A DNA stretch of 58,848 nucleotides, from the IMG/VR virus record IMGVR_UViG_3300045974_000247, positions 1-58,848 of that record. One strand, written 5' to 3'. The stretch is from a virus. Shown here piece after piece: positions 1-7,056 of this stretch (position 1 is its first letter; each line of letters begins with the position of its first letter). Position numbers and translations under genes: made by a program. A model generated the notes under the pieces. It ran no database searches, had not been told where the DNA came from, and saw nothing but the letters and a program-made list of their open reading frames with translations.

Positions 1-127
1 CGTGGCAGGGACGCACCGTGTCGTGGTGAGACGCGCTTTCGCGTATTCGATAGCTCAGAAGCTCGGAAGGTCACCGCTGACCTTGCAGAGAATCGAAGAC
101 CGCCATTCGTACTCAGCCGCCTCTCGG
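1..127. repeat. Left copy of 127-bp terminal direct repeat
   Basis: Identical to 58722-58848. 127 is a common maximal k-mer length of short-read assemblers, so this is probably the overlap of a circular assembly and not a biological terminal repeat. It shows that the contig is closed. Confidence 0.95.
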
Positions 128-320
128 GCATCGCGCGTTCGCGCTTGGCTTCGTACCGTCGGCATCGCGCTAACGCGCGTGGCTCCGGCTCCGCTTGCTT
201 CGTTCGCCTGTCCTACAAGAGGAACCCTACTCCCATCCCCGGCGCAGAGTAAAGCGTTTGCCCGGCAGGTAGAAGAAGGATAGGGCAGTTCCGTTCTGGC
301 AGACATCCTGGCAGCGGAAC

Positions 321-415
321 CGCCAGCTGGCGACTCAGGAATCTGCCAAAACTCGAGCCTCTAGCAGTAGCAGGTCGGGAGGCTCGGCTGCGGCCGCAGC
401 TGGCAGATTCCTGAG
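321..415. repeat. Palindrome cluster, possible three-way cruciform
   Basis: Perfect 12-bp palindrome at 321-332, then 14-bp arms at 334-347 (CTCAGGAATCTGCC) and 402-415. Inside that loop lie a 7-bp hairpin (354-360 with 380-386) and a perfect 14-bp palindrome GCTGCGGCCGCAGC at 387-400. Together they can fold as a stem carrying two side hairpins. The clustering is unlike anything in the coding parts and suits an origin or protein-binding site. Confidence 0.7.
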
Positions 416-520
416 GAGTTCTGTGCCAAACCAAGTCCAGGGTCGATTTCCACGTCCCTTGCGGGACTTTGTTTCATGAGTAACGGCGCCAGGTTGGCAA
501 CCCCCGAAAGGGTACCATTC

Positions 521-548
521 TCTATTAGCCGCTATACGGGCTAATAGA
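521..548. repeat. 10-bp inverted repeat
   Basis: Arms TCTATTAGCC (521-530) and GGCTAATAGA (539-548) flank an 8-base loop. The arms are AT-rich in a GC-rich genome, with no gene on either side. Operator or origin-associated site are both possible. Confidence 0.6.
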
Positions 549-772
549 ACGGACATGGCAAAAACTGGTCATACCGAGAGTCGAAATCCGGAGCACTTTT
601 TTGGCAGGTTTTCACGATTCACGCAAAACGTGGCTGCTGCTTTCTGGCGCCTGTCACTGAAAGCGTGCGAAAATGCCATCGTTTTGTTTTGCCTTTGTGG
701 TCGAAGTATGGCCGGAACCCATCACTTTGGCTGCGATCAACCAGGGCTCAACACAACCGCTGGCGCCGCTCG

Positions 773-856
773 GGGCCCCCGGGAGGCTCGGGGGCCTAGG
801 GCCCGGCACAGCGAAACAGGCCTGCCCAGCTGTGCCGGGCCCCCGGGAGGCTCGGG
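773..856. repeat. 20-bp exact direct repeat pair
   Basis: GGGCCCCCGGGAGGCTCGGG occurs at 773-792 and again at 837-856, either side of the terminator hairpin. Related GC-rich words (for example GGAGCGTCAGCC at 871-882 and again near 50459) recur in the noncoding block at 50060-50620. Confidence 0.8.
799..842 (-). terminator. Hairpin ending the left minus-strand operon
   Basis: Perfect 14-bp stem GGGCCCGGCACAGC (799-812) with its complement at 829-842 and a 16-base loop, 40 bp beyond the stop codon of the helicase gene. No U-run follows, so termination could be Rho-assisted or act by stabilising the mRNA end. Confidence 0.65.
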
Positions 857-882
857 AGGAGGGACCCCCGGGAGCGTCAGCC

Positions 883-2274
883 TCAGCGGGCCCGGGAGCG
901 TGGGCGCTTGGACCCTGCCGCGCGCTCCCGGAGAGCTTCCAGCAGGGCCCTCTGCGTGCGGTCCTTCTTGGCGACCCCTCGCATCACGACCTCATCGACG
1001 GTCCCGCGCGCGACCACGTGGTGGACCACTACGCGCTCCCGCTGACCCTGCCGCCAGATGCGTCGGATGAGCTGCTCGTAGTTCTCCAGGTCCCACGTGA
1101 GCGAGTGCCAGATGACGGCGGCTCCGACCCCCTGGAGGTTGAGCCCGTGTGCGACGCTCTGCGGCTGCGCGAGGAGGACCGGGAGCCCGCCAGCGTTCCA
1201 GGCATCCTCGACCTCACGCGCCTTCTTCGCAGTCACCCCGCCCCCAAGGTACGGTGCGCCGGGGAAGGCGCGCTGGAGCCGCTCCAGGTCGTGCTGGAAC
1301 TCATACGCGATGAGCGCGGGCTTCCCCGACAGCTCCTCGACCAGCTCCTGGACTGCCTCGGTCTTGGCCTCGTGGAGGTGGTGGAGGGTGCGGACCTTCG
1401 GGTCGGACCCGTACAGCCCGCCGTTCGCAATCTGCCGGCACTTGATCGTCGCAGCCCCCACGTTGGCGGCGGTGACGATGCCCTCCTCGACCTGCGCCAG
1501 CAGGAGCTTCTCCATCTGGTCGTATGCCTTGCGCGCCTCGGGGGGCAGCTCGACCTCGACCGTGTTGTTGATCAGCGGCGGCAGCTTGAGGTAGTCCTCC
1601 CCCCGCATGCGGAGGACGAGGGGCCGCAGCCGTGCGTAGATGCGCTCAGCGGCATCCTCCTTCGGCACCCAGGTGTAGCCCCCGTACCCGGTGGCGTCGA
1701 AGTAGGCGTTGCGGAAGTGGGTGATGTAGGAGCCGAGCGCGTTGCCCTGGTCGAGGAGGTAGACCTGCCCGAAGAGGTCCATGAGCCCGTTGGGCGCTGG
1801 GCTCCCGGTGAGGATGACCCGCCGGTTGAACTCGTGGAGGTGCGGCCGGAGCGCCTTGAACCGCTGCGTGTTGGTGTGCTTGAACCGGGTGGACTCGTCT
1901 ACCACGAGCATGTCCCACTTGATGCGGAGCCGCTTTGCCTCCTTGAAGAGCCAGCCAAGCCCCTCGGGGTTGATCACGCTGACGTGGTGGGGCTGCTCCA
2001 GGAGCATCTGCTTGTCCTTGCCGTGGAGGACGTGGACGTTGAGCCCCCGGAACTCGTCCCACTTCTGCGCCTCGCGCGGCCACGTGCTCTCAGCGGGCCG
2101 GAGCGGGGCGATGACCAGCATCCTCTCGGCCATCCCCGATTCCAGCAGGACCTTGAACGTGGCGTAGGTGATGCTGGTCTTCCCCAGGCCCGGGTCGAGG
2201 AACAGCCCCCCACAGGCCTGGCCCAGGAGGAACTTGATGGCCTGGTCCTGGTATGCGTGCGGTTGGTACTGCAT
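883..2274 (-). CDS. SNF2/DEAD-type superfamily 2 helicase
   Basis: A 463-residue ATP-dependent helicase or DNA translocase. Motif I is PGLGKT at 28-33, motif II is VVDES at 124-128 (DES in place of DEAD), motif III is LTGSP at 155-159, and a C-terminal motif VI (RRIWRQGQ) lies near 410. The RecA-like pair ends in a basic tail (KRPRSRAR). Such helicases commonly accompany a VRR-NUC nuclease in phage replication/recombination modules, and that nuclease is three genes upstream. It is the last gene of the minus operon, starting 1 bp before the end of its upstream neighbour's stop codon. Its exact substrate (fork, D-loop, protein-coated DNA) cannot be told from sequence. Confidence 0.9.
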   Translation of the reverse strand: MQYQPHAYQDQAIKFLLGQACGGLFLDPGLGKTSITYATFKVLLESGMAERMLVIAPLRPAESTWPREAQKWDEFRGLNVHVLHGKDKQMLLEQPHHVSVINPEGLGWLFKEAKRLRIKWDMLVVDESTRFKHTNTQRFKALRPHLHEFNRRVILTGSPAPNGLMDLFGQVYLLDQGNALGSYITHFRNAYFDATGYGGYTWVPKEDAAERIYARLRPLVLRMRGEDYLKLPPLINNTVEVELPPEARKAYDQMEKLLLAQVEEGIVTAANVGAATIKCRQIANGGLYGSDPKVRTLHHLHEAKTEAVQELVEELSGKPALIAYEFQHDLERLQRAFPGAPYLGGGVTAKKAREVEDAWNAGGLPVLLAQPQSVAHGLNLQGVGAAVIWHSLTWDLENYEQLIRRIWRQGQRERVVVHHVVARGTVDEVVMRGVAKKDRTQRALLEALRERAAGSKRPRSRAR

Positions 2275-2670
2275 TCAGATGCCCTCCCCGTCCACACCAT
2301 CGGTGAACCGGAGGACGCACGCGACCCGGATGCCCCGGTCGAGGACGATGGGACGCCTGGTGCCGGTGAACGCCTTGAACTCCTCCTTGAGCCGCTCCAG
2401 CTGCTGGATGTTGAGGGGCCGCTCCGACTCCAGCACGACCTGGTCGAAGGGCCCCAGCTCCAGGACCCTCGGGGTGATGACAATGGGCGGCTCGCTGTCC
2501 GGGTACTTGCCCCGGAGCACCACGGTCATCGCGCGCTCCCGCTCCAGCTCCTCCCGGAGCCGCGCGTTGGCGGCGGCTTGGACTGCAGCTTGCTCGAGCG
2601 CCTCATCCATCCGCATCTGGATGAGGGTCAGGCGCGCGAGGCAGTTGGGGCACAACAGCGTGTCGGTCAC
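2275..2670 (-). CDS. Hypothetical protein, Cys pair and coiled coil
   Basis: 131 residues from a GTG start that overlaps the upstream stop (GTGA). A longer in-frame extension to 2784 is Pro/Arg-rich antisense-like sequence and is rejected. The N-terminus has a CPNC pair (LLCPNCLARL) followed by an alpha-helical, Glu-rich segment (about 20-55), then a mixed alpha/beta part. Only one Cys pair is present, so a full zinc site would need a partner or dimer. No function recognised. Confidence 0.6.
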   Translation of the reverse strand: MTDTLLCPNCLARLTLIQMRMDEALEQAAVQAAANARLREELERERAMTVVLRGKYPDSEPPIVITPRVLELGPFDQVVLESERPLNIQQLERLKEEFKAFTGTRRPIVLDRGIRVACVLRFTDGVDGEGI

Positions 2671-2888
2671 GGGGACACCTCGGGGGGTCGGTGGTAGTTG
2701 TTGCGGCAGATGTCGGAGCAGAACCTGCGCCGGGTGCCGCGCACGCGCCGGTCCCGGAGGAAGGTTCCACCGCAGTGGACGCACGTGGCGGCGTAGTTCC
2801 CGGGCTGGATGTTGAACAGCTCCTTGACCGGGAGGCTCATGCGCTCCTCGTGCGCCTGGAGGCAGCGCAGCTCGATGCGTCGGGCCAT
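2667..2888 (-). CDS. Small zinc-finger protein
   Basis: 73 residues with CVHC near 36-39 and CSDIC near 57-61, a treble-clef or zinc-ribbon arrangement with several basic residues between the pairs (RDRRVRGTRRRF). The ATG at 2888 lies 5 bp after the VRR-NUC stop codon. An internal ATG (MSLPVKEL) is an alternative start. Probably binds DNA, RNA or a replication protein; no specific role can be assigned. Confidence 0.65.
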   Translation of the reverse strand: MARRIELRCLQAHEERMSLPVKELFNIQPGNYAATCVHCGGTFLRDRRVRGTRRRFCSDICRNNYHRPPEVSP

Positions 2889-2893
2889 GTCCC

Positions 2894-3232
2894 TCACAGC
2901 ACGTCCCCCAGGTCGAACTTCGTGGGCGCGTACCGCACCCGGTCCGCGATGATGGCGTCGATGATGTTGCGACCCGTGGCCTTGTCGTCGATGACGAACA
3001 CCCACTGGCCCAGGTCGATGAGCTGGTTGATCATCATCTTCTGGAGGGGCGTGGGCTCCTCCCCCACGCGCTTGTACTCGATGAGGAAGTGCTTGCCGTT
3101 GGGCGCCCAGAACCCTCGGTCAGGCCAGCTCCTCGCGCCCAGCCCGTTCATCTTCCGGACCAAGCAGCCGAGCCGCTTGGCGTACTGGACGTTGTCGTTC
3201 TCAGCGATGCGCTCCGGCTTAGTCTTGGCCAT
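2894..3232 (-). CDS. VRR-NUC domain nuclease
   Basis: 112 residues, the usual size of a stand-alone phage VRR-NUC, a PD-(D/E)XK nuclease that cuts branched or flapped DNA. The catalytic residues are visible: Asp38 in RSWPDRG, then the E-x-K pair in FLIEYKR (Glu52, Lys54), with an N-terminal Glu helix (ERIAEND). It sits with the SNF2 helicase and a zinc-finger gene in one overlapping operon, so it probably processes replication or recombination intermediates. Confidence 0.88.
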   Translation of the reverse strand: MAKTKPERIAENDNVQYAKRLGCLVRKMNGLGARSWPDRGFWAPNGKHFLIEYKRVGEEPTPLQKMMINQLIDLGQWVFVIDDKATGRNIIDAIIADRVRYAPTKFDLGDVL

Positions 3233-3344
3233 GTCGGTCCCTGTTGTGTCGGTCGAGCGCCCGGAGGAGGAGACACCCCGTCAGGGCAGAGATGGAGAGG
3301 CTGAGTAGCCCAGCCGCTGCGAGGCGCAGTATGGAGCTAATCAT
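3219..3344 (-). CDS. 41-residue membrane microprotein
   Basis: ATG overlaps the end of the preceding gene (ATGATTAG). The peptide has one hydrophobic helix (LAAAGLLSLSISALTGCLLL) followed by a charged tail (RALDRHNRDRHGQD), so N-out/C-in insertion is plausible. The hydrophobic part holds an LTGC tetrad that resembles a lipobox. It overlaps the VRR-NUC start by 14 bp. It fills an otherwise empty gap in a gapless operon, which is the main support. Confidence 0.45.
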   Translation of the reverse strand: MISSILRLAAAGLLSLSISALTGCLLLRALDRHNRDRHGQD

Positions 3345-3618
3345 CGAACACCCGCAGGGACGGTCCCATGCCGAGCGACTTGACCTCCAGCTGCTCGAAG
3401 GACACGACCTCGATGCGGCTCCCGTTGACGAGCCGGATGACGTGCCGCGCTCGGGTGGAGCCCCCGACGTGCTGGGCGAAGACCCAGAGCGCGTCAGCGT
3501 TCCATCGGACCCGCTGCACGTTGGGCACGACGATGAGCACCACGGCCCCAGCGGTCTCAGAGGCCATGAGGATGGCCCTGAGGCAGGCTCGGGTTGTCTT
3601 CCCCGTGGACCGGCTCAT
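3337..3618 (-). CDS. Short P-loop protein that stops at Walker B
   Basis: 93 residues. Starts almost directly with a Walker-A-like SRSTGKTT (2-9), has a hydrophobic strand VVLIVVPN, and ends LRVFDD, which looks like the aspartates of a Walker B strand. The chain therefore seems to hold only the first half of a RecA-like fold. No continuation of a helicase or terminase is seen in other frames downstream. It could be a truncated ATPase or a small inhibitor/NTPase family. ATGA overlap with the upstream gene. Confidence 0.6.
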   Translation of the reverse strand: MSRSTGKTTRACLRAILMASETAGAVVLIVVPNVQRVRWNADALWVFAQHVGGSTRARHVIRLVNGSRIEVVSFEQLEVKSLGMGPSLRVFDD

Positions 3619-3821
3619 CGCGCCCCTCCCTTCCGGCGGGGAGGGCGCGCAGAGGGCTGAGGCAGCGGCTCCTCAAGCGTCGGCCACGCGGGGTTGGGGG
3701 GCGTGTACCCGATCAAGAGGGTCGCGCGGCAGGCGCTGTTGGAGCACTCCCAGCGACCCTTCGGGTTGGTGGAGGTTAGTGTCCCCGCCACGCAGATTGG
3801 ACAGGTGTAGCTCGCGCTCAC
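3615..3821 (-). CDS. Zinc-ribbon protein
   Basis: 68 residues from a GTG start overlapping the hemerythrin stop (GTGA). CPIC and CSNSAC form two Cys pairs about 20 residues apart, a rubredoxin-like zinc ribbon, followed by a Pro-rich tail. No specific function recognised. Confidence 0.6.
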   Translation of the reverse strand: MSASYTCPICVAGTLTSTNPKGRWECSNSACRATLLIGYTPPNPAWPTLEEPLPQPSARPPRRKGGAR

Positions 3822-4219
3822 GACAAGACCCCTTCCTTGATCCAACGGGTGACCTTCTGGTCCTCCTCCTTCAGGTGGTACTCTACCCAGGCGCGCAGCC
3901 GCTTGACGAACTCACGCAGCTCCGGCTCCCCGCCCCGCGCCACCCGCGCGGAGTAGTGCGTCCAGACATCGAAGAAGCGCACATGCTCGCGTCGATGCTC
4001 TGCGAGAGCACTCTCTGGGTAGCGGACCTGCTCCATGAGCAGCTCCTCGTCCAGGAAGTGGGTGGTGAAGTGGGACCGGAGCCTGAGCATGGCCACCGCG
4101 ATGCGCCCATCGCTCAGTACCTCGGTCCCTTCCAAGTCGTCCAACACGTCACAGACAGTCTCGTGCTGCCGGTCGATGAGCCCGTTGCCGGTCCTCAGCG
4201 CCTCATTCCATGTCCGCAT
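3818..4219 (-). CDS. Bacteriohemerythrin
   Basis: A 133-residue four-helix-bundle protein that binds O2 (or senses O2/NO) at a non-haem di-iron centre. All seven ligands of the family are in place: His19 (IDRQH), His54 and Glu58 (HFLDEE), His75 and His79 (HRREH), His115 and Asp120 (HLKEED). Spacing and length match bacterial single-domain members (130-150 aa). It sits inside the minus operon between a zinc-ribbon gene and a Cas4-like nuclease, with no signal peptide, so it acts in the cytoplasm. Possible jobs are oxygen delivery, sequestration of iron/O2, or protection of iron-sulphur enzymes; these are inferences. Confidence 0.93.
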   Translation of the reverse strand: MRTWNEALRTGNGLIDRQHETVCDVLDDLEGTEVLSDGRIAVAMLRLRSHFTTHFLDEELLMEQVRYPESALAEHRREHVRFFDVWTHYSARVARGGEPELREFVKRLRAWVEYHLKEEDQKVTRWIKEGVLS

Positions 4220-4247
4220 CCCACGTCCCCCTCCCCCGCCCGTACTG

Positions 4248-4991
4248 CTAGAATCGGCAGGGGCCTCCGTTGTTGGCGCTGAACGCGCACCAGCGACAGT
4301 AGTTGCCGGGGCGCGGGTTGAACTTCGGGTCGTTCATCATCTTGGACGCGCGCTTGTCGAGCGCCTTCTGCGCCTTGGGCAGCTGCACCAGCGTCAACTC
4401 CCCGGCCTCAGAGGTCACCGTCTGCCCCTGGTCCGTGAAGATGAGCTCTGCGCGGGTCCGCTCCCCGAAGCCAGCCGTGAGCGAGGCCACCGCGTAGCCC
4501 ATCAGCTGGTCGTCGAAGACCTCTCCGGGACGCAGTTTCCCGGTCTTCCAGTCCTTCACCACGGACAGCTTCGGCTCGGGGAAGTGGAGCACGTCCACCT
4601 TGAAGCGCACGTACACGTCCTCATCGGTCCAGCCGGTCATCTTCCAGTCCTGAGTGAACGCCAGGTTGAGCTCCACGCGGACCTTCTGCTTGGCGTAGTC
4701 GGCCTTGAGCAGGCGCAGCTCCTTGGCGACCTTCTTGAGGTCGGGGTGGATGGTCTTCCGCTGCCCCCGGATGTACATCTCTGCCTCCTCGTGGAGGGCT
4801 GTCCCCCGGGCGAGCGCGGGAGCCTCGGGGGGCTTCTCACGACCGCACTTGTCGCAGGTGCCCCGCTTGTTCAGCCGCCCCTTGAAGCACTTGGGGCAGA
4901 GGTAGTCCACGCGCTCATACTTGGTCCTGCGTGGGCACTCCTCATACGCCTTCAGCGCGGAGGGGGACCACGTCTTGATGACCGACGACAT
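4248..4991 (-). CDS. Cas4/RecB-like PD-(D/E)XK exonuclease
   Basis: About 247 residues from the ATG at 4991, which has AGGAG 7 bases upstream; a GTG one codon earlier is the alternative. The N-terminus WSPSALKAYEECPRRTKYE is typical of the family, as are the catalytic strands with VDVLHF and VKDWKTGK (Asp and Lys of the D-x-K signature). Cys in the N-terminal ECP motif and a C-terminal YCRWCAFS...GGPCRF could hold a Fe-S cluster as in Cas4/AddB. An extra Cys4 zinc knuckle (CPKC, CDKC) is inserted at about 32-50. Likely processes DNA ends in replication or recombination. It overlaps the polymerase stop codon. Confidence 0.85.
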   Translation of the reverse strand: MSSVIKTWSPSALKAYEECPRRTKYERVDYLCPKCFKGRLNKRGTCDKCGREKPPEAPALARGTALHEEAEMYIRGQRKTIHPDLKKVAKELRLLKADYAKQKVRVELNLAFTQDWKMTGWTDEDVYVRFKVDVLHFPEPKLSVVKDWKTGKLRPGEVFDDQLMGYAVASLTAGFGERTRAELIFTDQGQTVTSEAGELTLVQLPKAQKALDKRASKMMNDPKFNPRPGNYCRWCAFSANNGGPCRF

Positions 4992-6823
4992 CACTTGACT
5001 CCTTTCAGGTCGCCCCAGTTGGGGCCTTGCTTCGCATCGCTGAGCATCGGGACATCGAACTCAACAGACTCCATCGCCTCCCGGAGCACCTCCAGCTCCT
5101 TCGCCATGGCGCCCTTGGGCGCGCTGACGTTGATCTCGTCGTGGACCGTGACCAAGAACCGGCCATCCTTCCGCACCTCGTTGTACCTGATGACTGCCTC
5201 CTTGGTGCAGTCGGCAGCGGAGCCCTGGATGAGGTAGTTGAGGAGCTTGTACTCAAACGTCTGCTCCCGTCCGTTCCGTACCACCGGCTCCTCGCAGTAG
5301 TACAGCCTCCCGCCCCACGTGCGGATGGGCTTGTCCTCCTTGGCCTTCCTCCGGAGCCCCTGCTCCAGGGCCCGGAGCCCGGGGATGGCCGAGCGCTGAG
5401 CGCCCTTGAGGAGCCGCGCCTGCTCGACCGAGACACCGAGCGCCTTGCTCAGCTTCCCCATCCCCATCCCGTAGAGCATGCCGAAGTTCAGGACCTTGAC
5501 CGCGCGACGCTCCAGCTGCGTGCCGGTGATGCCGGCGATGGACGCCTTCACGAAGTCATGCACGTCCATGCGCGGCTCCTCCCGGTACGCAGTCAGGAGG
5601 AGGTCATCCTCAAAGTGCGCCAGGATGCGCAGCTCCTGCTGGTTGTAGTCCCGGTGACCGAACAGCTGACCCTTGTCGGGGAGGCAGTAGCGTCGGATGA
5701 GCGGCAGCTCGGGGAGCTTCGGGACCTTCGGGTGGCTGTACCCGTCACCCTTGTCGTCCCACGTCTTGGGGATGTTCTGGAAGTTGGGTGAGCAACTCAG
5801 TCGCCCAGTCCGCGCGCCAGCGCCTCCCCCCGCGTGGTAGCTCTGCCGCACCTGGTTCCAGTTGGTGAAGATGTAGCCGTTGTTCCTCTCGGCCACCTCG
5901 GCCCACGGCCCCATGAACGTGCGCATCGCAGTGCCGAGCCGGGAGCGGTACTGAAGCGCCACGTACACGCGCGGGTCCTTGAACATCCCCACGCTCAGGT
6001 TCTCCTTCGCCACAGAGGGCTTCCCCGTGTCCGTGGGCACGAAGTCCTCCTCAGCGACGTGCCCCCGCTCGATGAGCGCTGCGGCCAGCGACTGGTCGGA
6101 GTCGATGTTGATGTCTCCGAGCTGCTTGGCGAGCCAGCGGTCCACGCTCGCCTGGGCGAGGGTGTACGCCTTGATGTCGGCCTGGAGCTTGGGCAGGTCC
6201 ACGCGGATGCCCTCCGACTCGTTGGCGAGGAGGACGGGGAGCAGCCGACGCTCCCGGTCATACGCCAGCTTCATCTCCCGGTCCAGCTTGGGGTACAGCT
6301 TGTCGTGGAGCTTCTTCGTGCGGACCACGTCACCGATGGCGTAGGGCCCGACGATGGACGCGGGGACCTTGGAGATGAACGCTCCGGCTCCCTTGCGCCC
6401 CTTCGTGAGCCCGTGGGCGATGACCCAGTCGGCCACGGCATCCTGCTCCTCGGGCTCCATGCCGAGCAGCCGCTTGGCGCTGGGCTTCAACGAGAGGTTG
6501 GGGGCGTGGGGGTCGGAGAGGAACAGGCTGAACATCGTGTCGTGGAACCGCTCCCAGGGCGGGAGCGCGAGCCCCAGATGGGCCTGGGCCACATCGAGGT
6601 CGAACTTGGCGTTGTGGAAGAGCAGCTCCTTGGTCTTCCAGAGGTCGGTGAGCACGCGCTTGGCCTTGGCCAGCGTCGTGTTGTTGCCCTCGGGGTGCCC
6701 CCACGCCAGGTACACCGGCTTGCGGCCGGGCTCCAGGATGGCGACTCCAACGGGCTTGGGAGGGTAGTTGGGACGCCCCTCGATGGCGTCGGTCTCAAAG
6801 TCCACGACGGTCACAGCGGCCAT
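4991..6823 (-). CDS. polA: Family A DNA polymerase with 3'-5' exonuclease
   Basis: 610 residues, the usual size for a phage Pol I-like replicase without the 5' nuclease domain. Exonuclease motifs: DFETD (8-12), HNAKFD (70-75), Y161..D165. Polymerase motifs: TGRLS..NFQNIP near 339-352, motif A DYNQQE from Asp392, motif B RRAVKVLNFGMLYG (439-452), motif C VHDE (560-563). Phe447 occupies the position of E. coli Phe762; in viral ecology Tyr or Phe there is linked with virulent phages. If the base-modification proposal is right, this enzyme would also have to accept the altered dNTP. Confidence 0.95.
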   Translation of the reverse strand: MAAVTVVDFETDAIEGRPNYPPKPVGVAILEPGRKPVYLAWGHPEGNNTTLAKAKRVLTDLWKTKELLFHNAKFDLDVAQAHLGLALPPWERFHDTMFSLFLSDPHAPNLSLKPSAKRLLGMEPEEQDAVADWVIAHGLTKGRKGAGAFISKVPASIVGPYAIGDVVRTKKLHDKLYPKLDREMKLAYDRERRLLPVLLANESEGIRVDLPKLQADIKAYTLAQASVDRWLAKQLGDINIDSDQSLAAALIERGHVAEEDFVPTDTGKPSVAKENLSVGMFKDPRVYVALQYRSRLGTAMRTFMGPWAEVAERNNGYIFTNWNQVRQSYHAGGGAGARTGRLSCSPNFQNIPKTWDDKGDGYSHPKVPKLPELPLIRRYCLPDKGQLFGHRDYNQQELRILAHFEDDLLLTAYREEPRMDVHDFVKASIAGITGTQLERRAVKVLNFGMLYGMGMGKLSKALGVSVEQARLLKGAQRSAIPGLRALEQGLRRKAKEDKPIRTWGGRLYYCEEPVVRNGREQTFEYKLLNYLIQGSAADCTKEAVIRYNEVRKDGRFLVTVHDEINVSAPKGAMAKELEVLREAMESVEFDVPMLSDAKQGPNWGDLKGVK

Positions 6824-7056
6824 GACTCTCCTCGCAGCAGTGCGGCGCGCTCTTGCTGGGCGCGCAGTTTGGTGTAGCGTCCGTGGAGGCGGCTGATGAA
6901 GAACACCCGTCGCCTCCCGCGCATCTCCGACTGCAACAGCTGGCGGAGCGCGGTCAGCGACAGGGTCTTCAACTGCTCGTTGAGCAGCTCCTGGGAAGCG
7001 AGGAGCTGCTCAACGGCCACCGCCGACAGGAGGAACTTGTCGGTGGTGGCGGGCAC
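6811..7056 (-). CDS. Hypothetical helical protein
   Basis: 81 residues from a GTG start that overlaps the upstream TAG by one base, and overlapping the polymerase start by 13 bp. Predominantly helical, with a Leu-rich first half (VEQLLASQELLNEQLKTL) and a basic second half (MRGRRRVFFISRLHGRYTKL). Position suggests an accessory protein of the polymerase, but no family is recognised. Confidence 0.6.
   Translation of the reverse strand: MPATTDKFLLSAVAVEQLLASQELLNEQLKTLSLTALRQLLQSEMRGRRRVFFISRLHGRYTKLRAQQERAALLRGESWPL

Larger units (their letters stand above)
1..882. other. Noncoding region after the left minus-strand operon
   Basis: No open frame here has convincing composition or a ribosome binding site. 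With 58422-58721 across the junction it forms about 1.2 kb without genes. It holds near-direct repeats (127-150 and 161-184, both starting GGCATCGCGC and ending TGGCT), a palindrome cluster at 321-415, an inverted repeat at 521-548, an AT-richer stretch at 550-720 and GC-rich repeats at 771-882. A replication origin, packaging site or early promoter region is possible; none is proven. Confidence 0.6.

Noticed and set aside
1-127. Genuine terminal direct repeat of the virion DNA
   Set aside because: The length matches an assembler k-mer; without read-depth evidence the technical explanation is simpler.
673-2697. 674-residue plus-strand frame
   Set aside because: It is the antisense of the helicase and downstream genes, rich in Leu/Val/Arg/Pro, a usual artefact in GC-rich DNA with real genes on the other strand.
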